The notes beneath the pieces are model-generated. The model was not told the origin of the DNA. It was given only the letters and a program-made list of their open reading frames with translations, and ran no database searches. From Calothrix sp. HK-06 (lineage in GTDB: Bacteria; Cyanobacteriota; Cyanobacteriia; Cyanobacteriales; Nostocaceae): 64,000 nucleotides of DNA. The stretch is taken from the NCBI RefSeq assembly GCF_001904745.1, contig NZ_MRCD01000038.1, forward strand, positions 1 through 64,000, read 5' to 3'. Position 1 is the first letter of the stretch. Every line of letters begins with the position of its first letter. The translations under genes and the position numbers were made by a program. Below are positions 7,984 to 17,318 of this stretch, in pieces.

Positions 7984-8407
7984 GCGCATACTCTTTAAAC
8001 CGTTGTAAATCAGCATCAAGAGTAGATTCTACAACCTTCCCTAAAAACAAATTATCCATAATCTTACCGATAACCCCAGGAATGGCATAAGCAACCGTCA
8101 TTTTGACGATACTACTGGTTTTACGGTCATAAAATCGAATGGCGCCACGATTTGGTAGTCCATCAATAGATTGCCATTCGATTATTTGTAGTGGTATTTT
8201 TTTTAGAATGCGAGAACGCCAACTAAACTCTAACCCGTTTGAGCTAAGTTTCCATATTGATATATCTGGGTCGTCTTCGGGTACTTTTACCGAATCAATC
8301 CATTTCATCCAACGTGGCATTTGTTCTAAATCTGACCAGAGACTCCATACGAAATCTATTGGCGCCTCTACTTCTACCTGCACGGTATGCTCTAACCAGT
8401 CTGGCAT
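7964..8407 (-). CDS. SRPBCC (START-like) family protein next to zeta-carotene desaturase
   Basis: A 147-residue protein with a helix-grip, hydrophobic-ligand-binding fold. It opens with the typical EHTVQVEVEAPIDFVWSLWS and continues LEQMPRWMKWIDSVK and WRSRILKKIPLQIIEWQSIDGLPNRG, ending in a long helix DADLQRFKEYAL. This matches the polyketide cyclase/dehydrase-like SRPBCC group. It lies 60 bp downstream of the zeta-carotene desaturase gene on the same strand; cotranscription suggests a role with carotenoids, but no ligand is known from sequence. A short GTGGGC/GCCCAC hairpin (8441-8455) separates the two genes. Confidence 0.8.
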   Translation of the reverse strand: MPDWLEHTVQVEVEAPIDFVWSLWSDLEQMPRWMKWIDSVKVPEDDPDISIWKLSSNGLEFSWRSRILKKIPLQIIEWQSIDGLPNRGAIRFYDRKTSSIVKMTVAYAIPGVIGKIMDNLFLGKVVESTLDADLQRFKEYALTKWGH

Positions 8408-8467
8408 TATTTTTTAATGGGGGAAAGGGGGAATATTTTGGTGGGCAGTGCCCACACTACAGTTTTT

Positions 8468-9907
8468 TCAATTTTTCACTGTTTCTAATATTGCTTTGGC
8501 TGCTTGTCTTCCTGATAGCGTGGCGCCCTCCATACTATCAATATAGTCTTGCTGTGTGTAACTTCCGGCTAAGAAGAAGTTAACAATTGGTGTTTTTTGG
8601 TTGGGACGATACATATCCATTCCCGGCGCCTCACGATATAGTGATTGTGCTAGTTTTACTACGTTTGACCAGGTTAATTTTAATTCCCGTGATGAAGGAA
8701 ATAATTTATGGATTTGGTTGAGAGAGTGTTCAACTATTTCTTCGTTACTTTGCTTTATAAATGGGTCACCCGGTGTTAATACTAACTGTATTAACGAACC
8801 TTGCCCTTCACGATAAAAACTGTCGGGACTAGTTAACGCTAAGTCGGCAAAGCACGAAAAGTCAACGTCGGCAGAATATAATAAGTTATCGATTCCGGCT
8901 GCAAGTTCTCGTGAAGTACGCTGTTTCGCATCTTCTAGTTCTGTAACCCAACCGTCAAACCGTAATTGTACAGTCGCAACAGGTACAGCATCTAACTTGT
9001 AAATGTTATCAAACTCTGACCATTTACGCCAATCAGAGGGTATTAATCGCTTAATTCCTGGTACATCACAAGCTGCTACATAAGCATCAGCAATAATACT
9101 TTCTTCGCTATCACCGTTTGCTACTTTTATTTCGGTGATGCGTGTTTGTCCTTCTATTTCTGTATATACAATATCTCTTACTTGCCGACGAGTGTAAATT
9201 TTGGCGCCTCTCTTTTCCAGATAATTCAAAATCGGCTTATGCATGAAATCGTAGGGCGAACCTTTCAGCATTCTTAGTTTTGATGCTTCTGTACGAACGG
9301 CGAATAGCTGAAAAATTGTCAACATACACCGTGCGGAAATATTCTCTGTATCAATAAATCCTAGTGCTAAGGCAATTGGATCCCACAGCTTTCGCAAACT
9401 GTTGTTGTTACCACCGTGACTGCGGAACCAATCAGCAAAACTAATTTTGTCTAAGTCACGAATAGTTCGCATGGCGCCATCAAAATCTACTAGTCCCTGT
9501 ACTACTGGACTTGTGCCTAATGCCATCGCGTTGCGGAATTTGTCATATGCCGAAAGTTGCGATGTTGTAAAAAATGCTTTTAATCCATTTAGAGGGGCGC
9601 CACTAAAGAAACGGAAATCAAGCGCGCCAACACGTCCACCTTCGTTAATAAAGGTATGAGTATGTTGCTTGGCTAAAAAATTATCCAAAGCACCGACTTT
9701 CTGCATCAAATCGAACAGTTGATAGTAGCAGCCAAAAAAGACGTGCAAACCCATCTCAATGTGGTTGCCATCCGAATCAACCCAACTGCCCACTTTTCCG
9801 CCCACAAATGGACGCGATTCAAAAATTTGGACTTCACAGCCCGCATCAGCTAAATCTACAGCGGTTGCTAGCCCAGCTAAACCAGCACCTACAATTGCAA
9901 CGCGCAT
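8468..9907 (-). CDS. crtQ: Zeta-carotene desaturase, plant/cyanobacterial type
   Basis: Desaturates zeta-carotene via neurosporene to lycopene, at the membrane with FAD and quinone. The N-terminal dinucleotide-binding motif is [21 protein letters not shown], directly after the start. Family sequences include [34 protein letters not shown] and, near the C-terminus, [20 protein letters not shown], where a second FAD contact lies. The length of 479 residues fits ZDS. The start at 9907 (MRVAIVGAG) is preferred; a longer in-frame form begins at 9970, but its 21 extra residues are not family-like. It is followed by an SRPBCC gene, probably in the same transcript. Confidence 0.95.
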   Translation of the reverse strand: MRVAIVGAGLAGLATAVDLADAGCEVQIFESRPFVGGKVGSWVDSDGNHIEMGLHVFFGCYYQLFDLMQKVGALDNFLAKQHTHTFINEGGRVGALDFRFFSGAPLNGLKAFFTTSQLSAYDKFRNAMALGTSPVVQGLVDFDGAMRTIRDLDKISFADWFRSHGGNNNSLRKLWDPIALALGFIDTENISARCMLTIFQLFAVRTEASKLRMLKGSPYDFMHKPILNYLEKRGAKIYTRRQVRDIVYTEIEGQTRITEIKVANGDSEESIIADAYVAACDVPGIKRLIPSDWRKWSEFDNIYKLDAVPVATVQLRFDGWVTELEDAKQRTSRELAAGIDNLLYSADVDFSCFADLALTSPDSFYREGQGSLIQLVLTPGDPFIKQSNEEIVEHSLNQIHKLFPSSRELKLTWSNVVKLAQSLYREAPGMDMYRPNQKTPIVNFFLAGSYTQQDYIDSMEGATLSGRQAAKAILETVKN

Positions 9908-10129
9908 TCCGTACTTCCTTTTCCAGTTATCTTTACAAATTTTAACTTGGGTTGGTGTCAGAAATGGCAATTCGTCGCTATAAGTTCTTACCGCATCGTG
10001 GCTACGTGCGCGTAGGAGGGTGAAATAGATATAAAAATTTTAGAAGTTTAAGTGTGTGAGGAGGCGCTAACTGGAGTTACTCAAAAATTAGTAGATATTT
10101 AGAACGAAATTTGAACGTTCCAAGACTTG

Positions 10130-10309
10130 TTATCGATTCGCGCTGACGTTGTTCGTCGCTTCCTCGCTAATTGGTAAGCCTCGAATCAGTTCTCGGATGA
10201 CATCGGTTGCAGGTCTACCAGTCTGCTGACAGTACAGCTCTAGTCTTTCTGCTTCCTGTGCCGCTAAATTAACAGTTATGCGTTTGACAGCCCATTTCTT
10301 ATTAGTCAT
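10130..10309 (-). CDS. Small ribbon-helix-helix (CopG-like) protein
   Basis: A protein of about 59 residues. The strand AVKRITVNLAAQEAERLELY followed by a helix and then RPATDVIRELIRGLPI is the ribbon-helix-helix pattern of small DNA-binding proteins, which are often antitoxins or autoregulators. The start at 10309 (MTNKKW) is chosen over an in-frame start at 10333. No toxin gene is adjacent: the next upstream gene starts about 1.1 kb away and encodes a helical protein of unknown function. A solitary regulator is the conservative reading. Confidence 0.65.
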   Translation of the reverse strand: MTNKKWAVKRITVNLAAQEAERLELYCQQTGRPATDVIRELIRGLPISEEATNNVSANR

Positions 10310-10612
10310 TTTTGTTATGCTTCTTTGAACCAAATTCAGTTGTAGTTTGTAATCGCGCGAGTGAAGAATATATCATGTTTATGTGTTTATGTGCAGTAGA
10401 GCATTTTATATTACTAGTTTCATCAATAAAATAAATTTGGGGTTAGCAGAATACTTATCATATCCTAATAAAGTATAAAATTTGGGATTCATTGTAGGTG
10501 ATTGTGACAAAAAAATTATTGCACACTGACTATTACGACAGGAGAAACTATCAACAGGATAAAACAATCCTGCTTGAACAAAATTTTATAAATTAACTTG
10601 ATATTGTTACTG
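10310..10612. other. Gene-free stretch between the RHH gene and a hypothetical gene
   Basis: About 300 bp of AT-rich sequence upstream of the ribbon-helix-helix gene and downstream of the 10613-11449 gene. No credible coding frame, clear hairpin terminator or repeat family was seen. It presumably holds the promoter of the RHH gene. Confidence 0.4.
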
Positions 10613-11449
10613 TTAAGCAAATAACGAATTTACAAAATCCTCATCAAACTCATCGCTTCCCTTACGAAAATCATGTTCTCCAAAAACTTCGGGAGAAAAC
10701 ATTTGCCATAAGACTTGATAGTATGGCATCAGTGTATCGACTTGTTGGGTGGTTAAGCGCTGACGTATTTCTTCTCTTTGAAGTGGCATGTATAAATGGT
10801 CATGAATTACTTTGAAGTACGCACTTATTATCGAACGTTTCAAAGGTGATAAAGTATCTAGCAGCATTTGGCTTGTGTAGTGAAATTGCATACGTACAAA
10901 TCCAATCACACGTGGGTTTTGTTTAGTATACTTTTTTCGTATTTCTCCAACGCTATAACCTATTACTGTTGCTAACTGGCTCGGCGCGACTTGCTTAGTA
11001 TAAATACTCAATACTTTTTCTGATAACGGTTCACCAGTGCGTGCTAACCGCATTACCGTAAACAATTGCCGTAGCGGCGCCTGTTGAGTGTAAACTTTCA
11101 AAGTTTTTTCGTAAATCTTAAATGATTCTGCGGTTATCTCCCACGGGTTAATGAGTTCGGGGTCAATCTTATGACGTTTTGCTTCAGTTGCTAGTAATAT
11201 CTCAACACGGTTCCAGGCTTGGTGGCTAACCGTCCATAAAGAACTATATAGCGACTGCGCGGTTTTTTTACGCCCATCTTGAGATACAACATTGTTTAGG
11301 CTTTCTCTCTCTGGTTCGGATTGCTGATACAACCCGTTATACAGATTTTGTAAATACTTTTTTGCCCATTGCGATGCTAAAGATGGGGTGGCACCTTTAG
11401 GAGTTACACCCAACCTATGCTCGTTCGACTCTTCCAATATTTTTTTCAT
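10613..11449 (-). CDS. Helical protein of unknown function, paralogue of 11946-12941
   Basis: A 278-residue, largely helical soluble protein. It shares with the neighbouring gene WAKKYxQxL near the N-terminus, the block INPWEITAESFKIYEK, RVIGFVRMQFHYTSQMLL, YFKVIHDHLYMPLQR and a C-terminal YQVLWQMFSPEVFG. Compared with the paralogue it lacks a long insert after YMPLQR and carries a local duplication (KVYTQQAPLRQLFTV, then SIYTKQVAPSQLATV). ATG 11449 is preferred over GTG 11476 because AGGG precedes it. I do not recognise a named family. The two genes form a same-strand pair separated by about 0.5 kb of AT-rich DNA, so they may be expressed separately. Confidence 0.75.
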   Translation of the reverse strand: MKKILEESNEHRLGVTPKGATPSLASQWAKKYLQNLYNGLYQQSEPERESLNNVVSQDGRKKTAQSLYSSLWTVSHQAWNRVEILLATEAKRHKIDPELINPWEITAESFKIYEKTLKVYTQQAPLRQLFTVMRLARTGEPLSEKVLSIYTKQVAPSQLATVIGYSVGEIRKKYTKQNPRVIGFVRMQFHYTSQMLLDTLSPLKRSIISAYFKVIHDHLYMPLQREEIRQRLTTQQVDTLMPYYQVLWQMFSPEVFGEHDFRKGSDEFDEDFVNSLFA

Positions 11450-11945
11450 TATTACCCTGGTCTTTCTAGATATCACAAGCTAAAAATGATTCTTAACCTG
11501 ATTATTCAATTGTATATCTTGTCTCTTATTCACTTATATTCTTTAAGTAATCTTGATTTATTGTGTAAACTATTCTAATAGTTTTACTTCATGAAATATT
11601 TGTAAAGAATATGGTTATTTAGTTAAATTTTTAATCATATCTCTTGACAGTAGACATAATGCATAATATGTAATATTTTTTACAATTATTTTACAATAAT
11701 ACTAACTCTCTTAATAAAGAGTAACTATCTTTGGTTACTATTTATGGTAGAGATTAATGAATTAATATTTTTAGCCAAAATTTATAAGTTTATAAGCTTG
11801 AATGTCAAAAAATATACGACATCAAGTTCAATCTAGTTTTATGAAAAAGTTTATAGCACTTAGCAACATACGCCTATAGCTTGTTAAAACCTTTGTCGAA
11901 AGTTTTAGTGAATGTATAAAAGTTTAGTCAAAATTTAATCAAAAT
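11450..11945. other. AT-rich gene-free spacer between two paralogous genes
   Basis: About 500 bp, strongly AT-rich, upstream of the 10613-11449 gene. It contains homopolymer runs and no open frame with convincing codon use. It probably contains the promoter of the downstream paralogue; no defined operator could be picked out. Confidence 0.4.
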
Positions 11946-12941
11946 TTAGAAACTATCTGGAAAAATATCTGGGCTGAACATTTCCCATAAAATTTCAAGG
12001 TAAGGTTTAAACAGGGTTTTCTGTCTATCTCCCAATCTGGCGCCAACTTCTTGACGTAGCAAATGAATCATCGTTCGTATCAGTTCCCACTGAACCCTAA
12101 GTGCAGGATAAAGCATTACACATAATGGAAACAGTTCGTGTTGAATTGAGCCAATACTATCTTCTAGTACACACACCCATAAATAAACTTGAAACATTTC
12201 GACATCGCGGATGCTGGCAATTTTTACAACTGGGTCGGAAAGTAAGCCACTGTGCGTATGGTATCTTGGGTAAACCATAATAACGCGCTCGCATATCGAC
12301 CGTGCGATGTCACTACTGATGGGTAATAATTGTTGAACTACTTGTAAAGTTGGTGAACTTGCGTCATGTTTGGCAGATGCTTCATATGCTCTTTGTAAAG
12401 GCATATACAAAAAATCATCAACCACTTTAAAGTAACTATTGACTATCTGCTGCTCTGAGTTAGGAATTTGTTTGAGCAAGATTTGCCCTGTGTAATGTAT
12501 CTGCATCGATACAAACCCAATCACTCGCGCGTCGGTCTCAGTGTAATTCGAGCGTATTTTACCTAAATATCTACCTATTGTTCTAGCTAAGTTTTCAGGT
12601 GGTAACTTTTGAGCATAAGACTCGATAGCTTTGTTGTATATACCAAAAGAATCTTGGGAAATTTGCCACGGGTCAATTAAGGTGCGGTCGATTTCGTGAC
12701 GGTGTACTTCTCTACCAATTAGCTTCTCTGTTTGTGACCAAGCATCAATACTAGCTTGGCGTAGCAAATTATGCATTTTTCTAGTAGTAGCTTCACGTGT
12801 ATTTACACGCTCGTTTATGTCATCCGCTTTATCCAAACCTTGGACATATTTTTTAGCCCACATTTTCGCTAAATGAATTACTGGCGAAACTCCTGGCTCA
12901 CGCTTCCCTTGCGAACCAGAAACCGATGCTGTATTAAACAT
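11946..12941 (-). CDS. Helical protein of unknown function with an extra central domain, paralogue of 10613-11449
   Basis: A 331-residue protein homologous over both ends to the adjacent gene: MWAKKYVQGL near residue 27, LIDPWQISQDSFGIYNKAI near 88, RVIGFVSMQIHYTGQILL near 140, YFKVVDDFLYMPLQRA near 170 and YLEILWEMFSPDIFP at the end. Between YMPLQR and the C-terminal helix it has about 110 residues absent from the neighbour, including YPRYHTHSGLLSDPVVKIAS and VEMFQVYLWVCVLEDSIG. That insert is hydrophobic but has no clear membrane helix. No family name can be given with confidence. The domain difference between the copies suggests divergence after duplication, with the insert either gained here or lost next door. 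Confidence 0.75.
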   Translation of the reverse strand: MFNTASVSGSQGKREPGVSPVIHLAKMWAKKYVQGLDKADDINERVNTREATTRKMHNLLRQASIDAWSQTEKLIGREVHRHEIDRTLIDPWQISQDSFGIYNKAIESYAQKLPPENLARTIGRYLGKIRSNYTETDARVIGFVSMQIHYTGQILLKQIPNSEQQIVNSYFKVVDDFLYMPLQRAYEASAKHDASSPTLQVVQQLLPISSDIARSICERVIMVYPRYHTHSGLLSDPVVKIASIRDVEMFQVYLWVCVLEDSIGSIQHELFPLCVMLYPALRVQWELIRTMIHLLRQEVGARLGDRQKTLFKPYLEILWEMFSPDIFPDSF

Positions 12942-13029
12942 AACTGAATTCAGAAGTTATACTACCATGCTAAGAGTAATTTATATTACTAAATATAGGT
13001 GTTGCAACAGTGATTTCTCTGAACCTTGT

Positions 13030-13057
13030 GTAGAGACGCAATTAATTGCGTCTCTAC
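13030..13057. repeat. Perfect 28-bp palindrome (GTAGAGACG family)
   Basis: The half-site GTAGAGACGCAATT (13030-13043) is followed directly by its exact complement (13044-13057). The stop codon of the 13054-14688 gene lies inside it. A sister palindrome with different core bases is at 37929-37956 and a degenerate copy at 30041-30096. Confidence 0.8.
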
Positions 13058-14688
13058 TCATATTGAAGTTCGGGCATTAGTTGTAAAGTTCCGATGCCTA
13101 ATTGTTGGGGTGAGAGGGATACGCCTTCAAACAATGCCATCATGTCACGCAGTTGAGGGTTGCCGCGACTGGCGCCTGTTAACCCTTTGGCAATTATTAG
13201 TCCGCAGTAACCTTTGGTATTTTTGCAACGTTGGTTCCACTTTCTACGAGCTTCTACATGGGTGGGATCGTCGTCTTCAAATTCTCCAAACAAAAATAAT
13301 TCACCGTTCTTGGTTTGTAGTAAACCTAGGTCGTATACTTCTGTTCCCATAGGGTCGGCGCCAGGGTTAAAACAAATTGCTTTCAGTCCACCTGCTTCTT
13401 CAATACTCTCGATAACAGTTTTTGCTTTGGGACGTGAGGTTTGTATTAATATCACAGGTAAACCATCACCAACTGGCTTTATATCATCACCTGCTTTTTG
13501 GTATTTAACGCCTTTTTGAAGATAATCTAACATTTCCCACGATACGACCCCTAAACTTAAAAACGAATCGTCTGGTATCAAATCATCGCGAAGCGAACGA
13601 AACATTGGTGTGTCATATATATCTTCTTCGTCTTCTGTATCAAAACCAGCCATTTCTTCCAATTCGGCTGCTAATTCTGGCATTGTCGCAACATTGACGC
13701 TAATAGATTTTGTCTGTTCTGACTCTGGTAATGCTATTCGGTAACCACGACTCAAAGATGGAAAAATCTCTTCGCTAAGTTGGCGCCGATGGTCACGAAC
13801 AAACTTAATTAAGCTTTCAAGTGCTACATGTACAACTAACGCTTCTTCATCATACAGTACAGAGCGTAACCCCTCTAAAGGATGAATATTACCAAAAGTC
13901 GGGCTGATTTCTGAAATTGGTAACTCCGCAAGGTCTTCGTACTCGTCGTCATCATCCTCATCCTCGAAGTCAGAGTTGCGCTCAAAAGTCAAAAATAAAC
14001 AATCTTGCTTTAAAAATGCTTCTTCTAAATTTTGCGTATCGTCATCCTTTAAAACAGCGGCACGAAAGCGTTTAAGTGATTCACTTGACCTATATAGTAA
14101 AATTCCATACTCCATCCCTAACATGCCCATTACCGAGGCATATAGAGTTCCAATATCCCATTGGTTAATTTCAATGGATATAATTTGCTGCTCTTGTAGA
14201 AAGTCCCACGGGCTAGCTTCCCATATTGCGTAAGCTTTCGAGTGCAAAAGTTCTGCATACTGCGGTGGTAAATCAGGAATTTGACTGTCAATAATTTCGG
14301 AAAACCCACGAAATAGCTCATCTATTAAAGGAAGTTCGGCTGTATAATCTATTGCAATTTCTAAATCTTGTAAAACACCACGCAGGTAAAATTGTATTTC
14401 GCGGTCGCGCACTACAATCCGCAACGGACGCGATGGTTTGGCTGGACTGTGAGGATTTTCCATCGCGCGCATTAGCGTCCGAACGATTGCCTCTGGACCA
14501 GCGTCACATGCTACCACATCCATGCCCCGCACAATTCCTTGTGAACCATCAACCCAAAGAATACAGTCGCCTTTATCATCCTCGGACTTTTGGTGCGATG
14601 ACAATGGACGACGATCGCCCTCCCATACGGAAGGAATTTGGGGTAACTTCTTCAGCCGACGACTGGTAGAGCGATTAAAACTTGTCAT
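13054..14688 (-). CDS. Large conserved cyanobacterial protein, possibly DUF6930 family
   Basis: A 544-residue soluble protein. Characteristic sequences are RLKKLPQIPSVWEGDRRPL near the N-terminus, CILWVDGSQGIVRGMDVVA and RPLRIVVRDREIQFYLRGVL. A very acidic stretch follows (about residues 250-262, FEDEDDDDEYEDL), and near the end PVILIQTSRPKAKTVIESI and ELFLFGEFEDDDPTHVE. I associate the pattern with the cyanobacterial DUF6930 proteins, from memory. The start at 14688 (MTSFNRSTSRRLKK) is preferred over 14751. No catalytic motif or membrane segment is visible. The gene ends inside a 28-bp palindrome; its function is unknown. Confidence 0.7.
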   Translation of the reverse strand: MTSFNRSTSRRLKKLPQIPSVWEGDRRPLSSHQKSEDDKGDCILWVDGSQGIVRGMDVVACDAGPEAIVRTLMRAMENPHSPAKPSRPLRIVVRDREIQFYLRGVLQDLEIAIDYTAELPLIDELFRGFSEIIDSQIPDLPPQYAELLHSKAYAIWEASPWDFLQEQQIISIEINQWDIGTLYASVMGMLGMEYGILLYRSSESLKRFRAAVLKDDDTQNLEEAFLKQDCLFLTFERNSDFEDEDDDDEYEDLAELPISEISPTFGNIHPLEGLRSVLYDEEALVVHVALESLIKFVRDHRRQLSEEIFPSLSRGYRIALPESEQTKSISVNVATMPELAAELEEMAGFDTEDEEDIYDTPMFRSLRDDLIPDDSFLSLGVVSWEMLDYLQKGVKYQKAGDDIKPVGDGLPVILIQTSRPKAKTVIESIEEAGGLKAICFNPGADPMGTEVYDLGLLQTKNGELFLFGEFEDDDPTHVEARRKWNQRCKNTKGYCGLIIAKGLTGASRGNPQLRDMMALFEGVSLSPQQLGIGTLQLMPELQYE

Positions 14689-14999
14689 ATACAACCGTGA
14701 ATCAAAACAAGCGATTTGTAACGAGAGCAATTTTGGGAATGGAGAAGCCAAACCTGTATAAAGTCAGTAATGGTGCTGAGTATAAGCTGTTATAAGGGCA
14801 ATTTAACTCAAATGGCAGACTTTGAACACACTGAATCTCTCAATTCTAGAATAAAAATATAAGAAACGAATGGACAACCAGTATTTACAACTCGGCTGCC
14901 TGTAACCCAATAGAAAGCTAGAATAAAGATAAAAACTACGCTTTCTTGCGCTCTAACCCATAAACTCAGTCTTCTAAATTTAAGGAGTTCAATCATCAT

Positions 15000-15356
15000 A
15001 TGACACAAGCAACCCAATCCCAACAACGAGGAATCCAATTAAGTGAAGCTGCACTACGTCAAGTCAAATCTTTACGCGACAAACAAGATAAGGACTTGTG
15101 TTTGAGGGTGGGAGTACGTCAAGGTGGCTGCTCCGGAATGTCTTATATGATGGATTTTGAAGATGCAAGTCAAATTACACCCCATGATGACGTTTTTGAC
15201 TATGAGGGCTTCAAAATAGTTTGCGACCGTAAAAGCTTATTATATCTTTACGGCTTAATGCTCGATTACAGCGATGCCATGATTGGTGGTGGTTTTCAGT
15301 TTACCAACCCCAATGCCGCACAAACCTGTGGTTGTGGTAAGTCATTTGGCGTATAA
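15000..15356 (+). CDS. A-type iron-sulfur cluster carrier, IscA/SufA-like
   Basis: A-type carrier that receives or delivers Fe-S clusters or iron during cofactor assembly, in the cytoplasm. The 118-residue protein begins with a short leader and then [15 protein letters not shown]; it has [19 protein letters not shown] with the first cluster Cys and ends [12 protein letters not shown] with the C-G-C pair. All three conserved cysteines are present. The insert [20 protein letters not shown] is typical of cyanobacterial IscA-type proteins. A TPR protein gene follows after about 100 bp, an arrangement I also associate with other cyanobacteria. Confidence 0.92.
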   Translation: MTQATQSQQRGIQLSEAALRQVKSLRDKQDKDLCLRVGVRQGGCSGMSYMMDFEDASQITPHDDVFDYEGFKIVCDRKSLLYLYGLMLDYSDAMIGGGFQFTNPNAAQTCGCGKSFGV

Positions 15357-15371
15357 TCCTCCAATGGATTT

Positions 15372-15421
15372 AACAATTACCTTCAGTAATTGCGTTTACG
15401 CAGTGTACCGAAGGTAATTGA
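15372..15421. repeat. Inverted repeat downstream of the iscA-like gene
   Basis: CAATTACCTTC near 15372 pairs perfectly with GAAGGTAATTG near 15411, in the gap between the IscA-like gene and the TPR gene. It could be a weak terminator or an mRNA-stabilising hairpin; no long T-run follows directly. Confidence 0.5.
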
Positions 15422-15457
15422 ATGGCTGTGTTTTTGTGAGTAATTGACCAATTTTGT

Positions 15458-15877
15458 ATGACTCAAACTTTAGAATCACTATTTGATTCAGGACTAGAAC
15501 GTTATAAAGCTGGGGAAAGTCCAGCTACTTTAATTCCTGTTTTCAAAGACATATGCGACCGCTCCCCTAAAAGCAGTGCTGCATGGACTTGTCTATCTTG
15601 GCTGTATCTTCTTGACAATAAGGCGAAAGAAGCATGTAAGGCTGCTCAAAAAGCTGTCAAAATTAATCCCCAAGACCCACAAGCGAGGGTTAACCTAGCT
15701 GTGGCAATGTTAGAAACTGGACAAAAAGGACTTCGGCAGCACGTCGAGTTTGCACAGCAACTAATTTTTGTTAATGAAGAATGGCGCTCTGAACTTGAAG
15801 AAAGCATTAAAGATGGTCTTTCTAGAAAGCCTGATTGGAAAAGCTTAACAAAAGTTAAAGATTGGATATTTGAATAG
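15458..15877 (+). CDS. TPR repeat protein
   Basis: A 139-residue protein built of helical pairs. At least two TPR-type units are visible: AAWTCLSWLYLLDNKAKEAC followed by KAAQKAVKINPQDPQARVNL, the latter with the classic A-x3-A-x6-P ending. The C-terminal part is helical and charged (VNEEWRSELEESIKDGL). It has no signal peptide, so a cytoplasmic adaptor is likely. The gene follows the IscA-like gene on the same strand; an Fe-S-related role is context only. Confidence 0.8.
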   Translation: MTQTLESLFDSGLERYKAGESPATLIPVFKDICDRSPKSSAAWTCLSWLYLLDNKAKEACKAAQKAVKINPQDPQARVNLAVAMLETGQKGLRQHVEFAQQLIFVNEEWRSELEESIKDGLSRKPDWKSLTKVKDWIFE

Positions 15878-15969
15878 AAGATATTTTGGATAAAAGTGAC
15901 GTATAGGGTAAGGGCGCCTACATTCCTATTACCCTGTACCTCATTAACCTTGATTCTTATATACCTTTT

Positions 15970-16218
15970 ATGAAAGAAAAATTTTTAAACGGGTTAAATT
16001 TTATACTTGTAGCTGATGTATTTTTAGTATTTTTTGGATTTGCTTGGTTTGCGGTTGCTGTGATTGGTGATGCAACTGGTGTTCCACTGGGTCTTGATTT
16101 GTGGCATCAACTTTGGCAACCTGTATTCAACCCTGCTATTGGTATTTTGATGGGTGGCGCCATTCTAAGTGGCGTTATCAGTTGGGTTTCTAAGAATGTT
16201 TTTGTTAAGAAAATGTAA
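15970..16218 (+). CDS. Small two-helix membrane protein
   Basis: An 82-residue protein with two predicted membrane helices: LNFILVADVFLVFFGFAWFA (about residues 10-29) and AIGILMGGAILSGVISWVS (about 56-74), joined by a Trp-rich loop GLDLWHQLWQPVFNP. The ends are basic (MKEK and VKKM). ATG 15970 lies after an AT-rich leader. Homologues probably exist in other cyanobacteria, but I do not recognise a family. It converges with the TIGR01777 gene downstream. Confidence 0.65.
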   Translation: MKEKFLNGLNFILVADVFLVFFGFAWFAVAVIGDATGVPLGLDLWHQLWQPVFNPAIGILMGGAILSGVISWVSKNVFVKKM

Positions 16219-16269
16219 AACAGGGTTAAACAAATTAAACAGGCAGGGATGCCTGTTCCACAAGAGAGT

Positions 16270-17190
16270 TTATTTGAGTATTTCTACTAAGGCTGGTTCT
16301 AAATTTGGATACTGGTAGTTAAAGCCAGATGATAATGTGCGCTTAGGTATTACCTGTTGCCCTTCTAAAACTACTATTGCTCCATCTCCTAATAATGCTT
16401 CTAGTGCAAAAGATGGTACAGGTAGCCATGAAGGGCGCCCCATTACTTTTCCCATTGTTTCGCATAGCTGTGACATCCGAACTGGGTTAGGCGCAGTAGC
16501 ATTATATACTCCTTCCATTTCGGGTTTTGTCAGTGCCTGAATTATTAAATTCACTACGTCATCAAGGTGAATCCATGAAAACCACTGCTTGCCGCTTCCT
16601 AGTGGCCCACCTGCAAACAACTTGAACGGTGTAATCATTTTACTCAAGGCGCCGCCGTTACCTAAAACAATTCCCAAACGTAAAATAACTAATCTGACAC
16701 CAGCGTTTTTGACAAGTTGCGCTTCAGATTCCCACTCTTGACACACGGATGCTAAAAAGTCATTACCTGGGGAGTTTGTTTCATCAAAGCTTGCTGTCTC
16801 ACTAGTGCCATAGAAACCAATTGCCGAAGCATTCACTAGTACATTTGGTTTAGGATTTGCATTTGTAATTGCCTCAACAATTTTTGCAGTCCCAAGCTTA
16901 CGACTATTGAGAATTTCTTGTTTACGGGCAGGAGACCAACGTCCTTCTGCTATTGGTTCACCAGATAAATTAACAACTGCATCGCACCCAGATATCGCAT
17001 TTTGCCATTCTCCTGATGTCGTTAAATTTGCCGTCATTACCTCCACATTCGGGAATGAACTCTTAGGAAACACTCTTTGAGCATGAGTAGCATTCCGGGT
17101 AAGTACTACTACACTATTATTTTCTCTGGTAAGTCGTTCTACCAAACGACTACCTACAAATCCTGTTGCTCCAGCAATCGCGACTTTCAT
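16270..17190 (-). CDS. TIGR01777-type epimerase (SDR39U1/YfcH-like)
   Basis: NAD(P)-binding short-chain dehydrogenase/reductase of the extended-atypical family. The Rossmann motif is MKVAIAGATGFVGSRLVERL at the very N-terminus. Family sequences are CDAVVNLSGEPIAEGRW (about residues 69-85), NASAIGFYGTSE (about 120-131), LRLGIVLGNGGALSKM and the C-terminal PSFALEALLGDGAIVVLEGQ. The length of 306 is normal. The substrate is not established for the family; plant homologues have been linked to chloroplast division (GC1), so such a role here would be inference. It is a single gene. Confidence 0.88.
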   Translation of the reverse strand: MKVAIAGATGFVGSRLVERLTRENNSVVVLTRNATHAQRVFPKSSFPNVEVMTANLTTSGEWQNAISGCDAVVNLSGEPIAEGRWSPARKQEILNSRKLGTAKIVEAITNANPKPNVLVNASAIGFYGTSETASFDETNSPGNDFLASVCQEWESEAQLVKNAGVRLVILRLGIVLGNGGALSKMITPFKLFAGGPLGSGKQWFSWIHLDDVVNLIIQALTKPEMEGVYNATAPNPVRMSQLCETMGKVMGRPSWLPVPSFALEALLGDGAIVVLEGQQVIPKRTLSSGFNYQYPNLEPALVEILK

Positions 17191-17318
17191 TTTTACAACC
17201 TAACCTTACCAAATCATTATTTTAGAGGAGGTTTTTTTGAATTGATATAAAAATTACTTGCTTCTTCGCGGTGTTAGTTATTATAAGAGGACGGAGTGTT
17301 GCGAGGTTTGCGGCTATT

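Noticed and set aside
10130-10309. RHH protein as antitoxin of a toxin pair
   Set aside because: The neighbouring genes encode a ZDS and an unrelated helical protein, neither toxin-like nor close enough.
13026-13060. CRISPR-like unit at the 28-bp palindrome
   Set aside because: No periodic repeat-spacer arrangement; it is an isolated palindrome with distant relatives.
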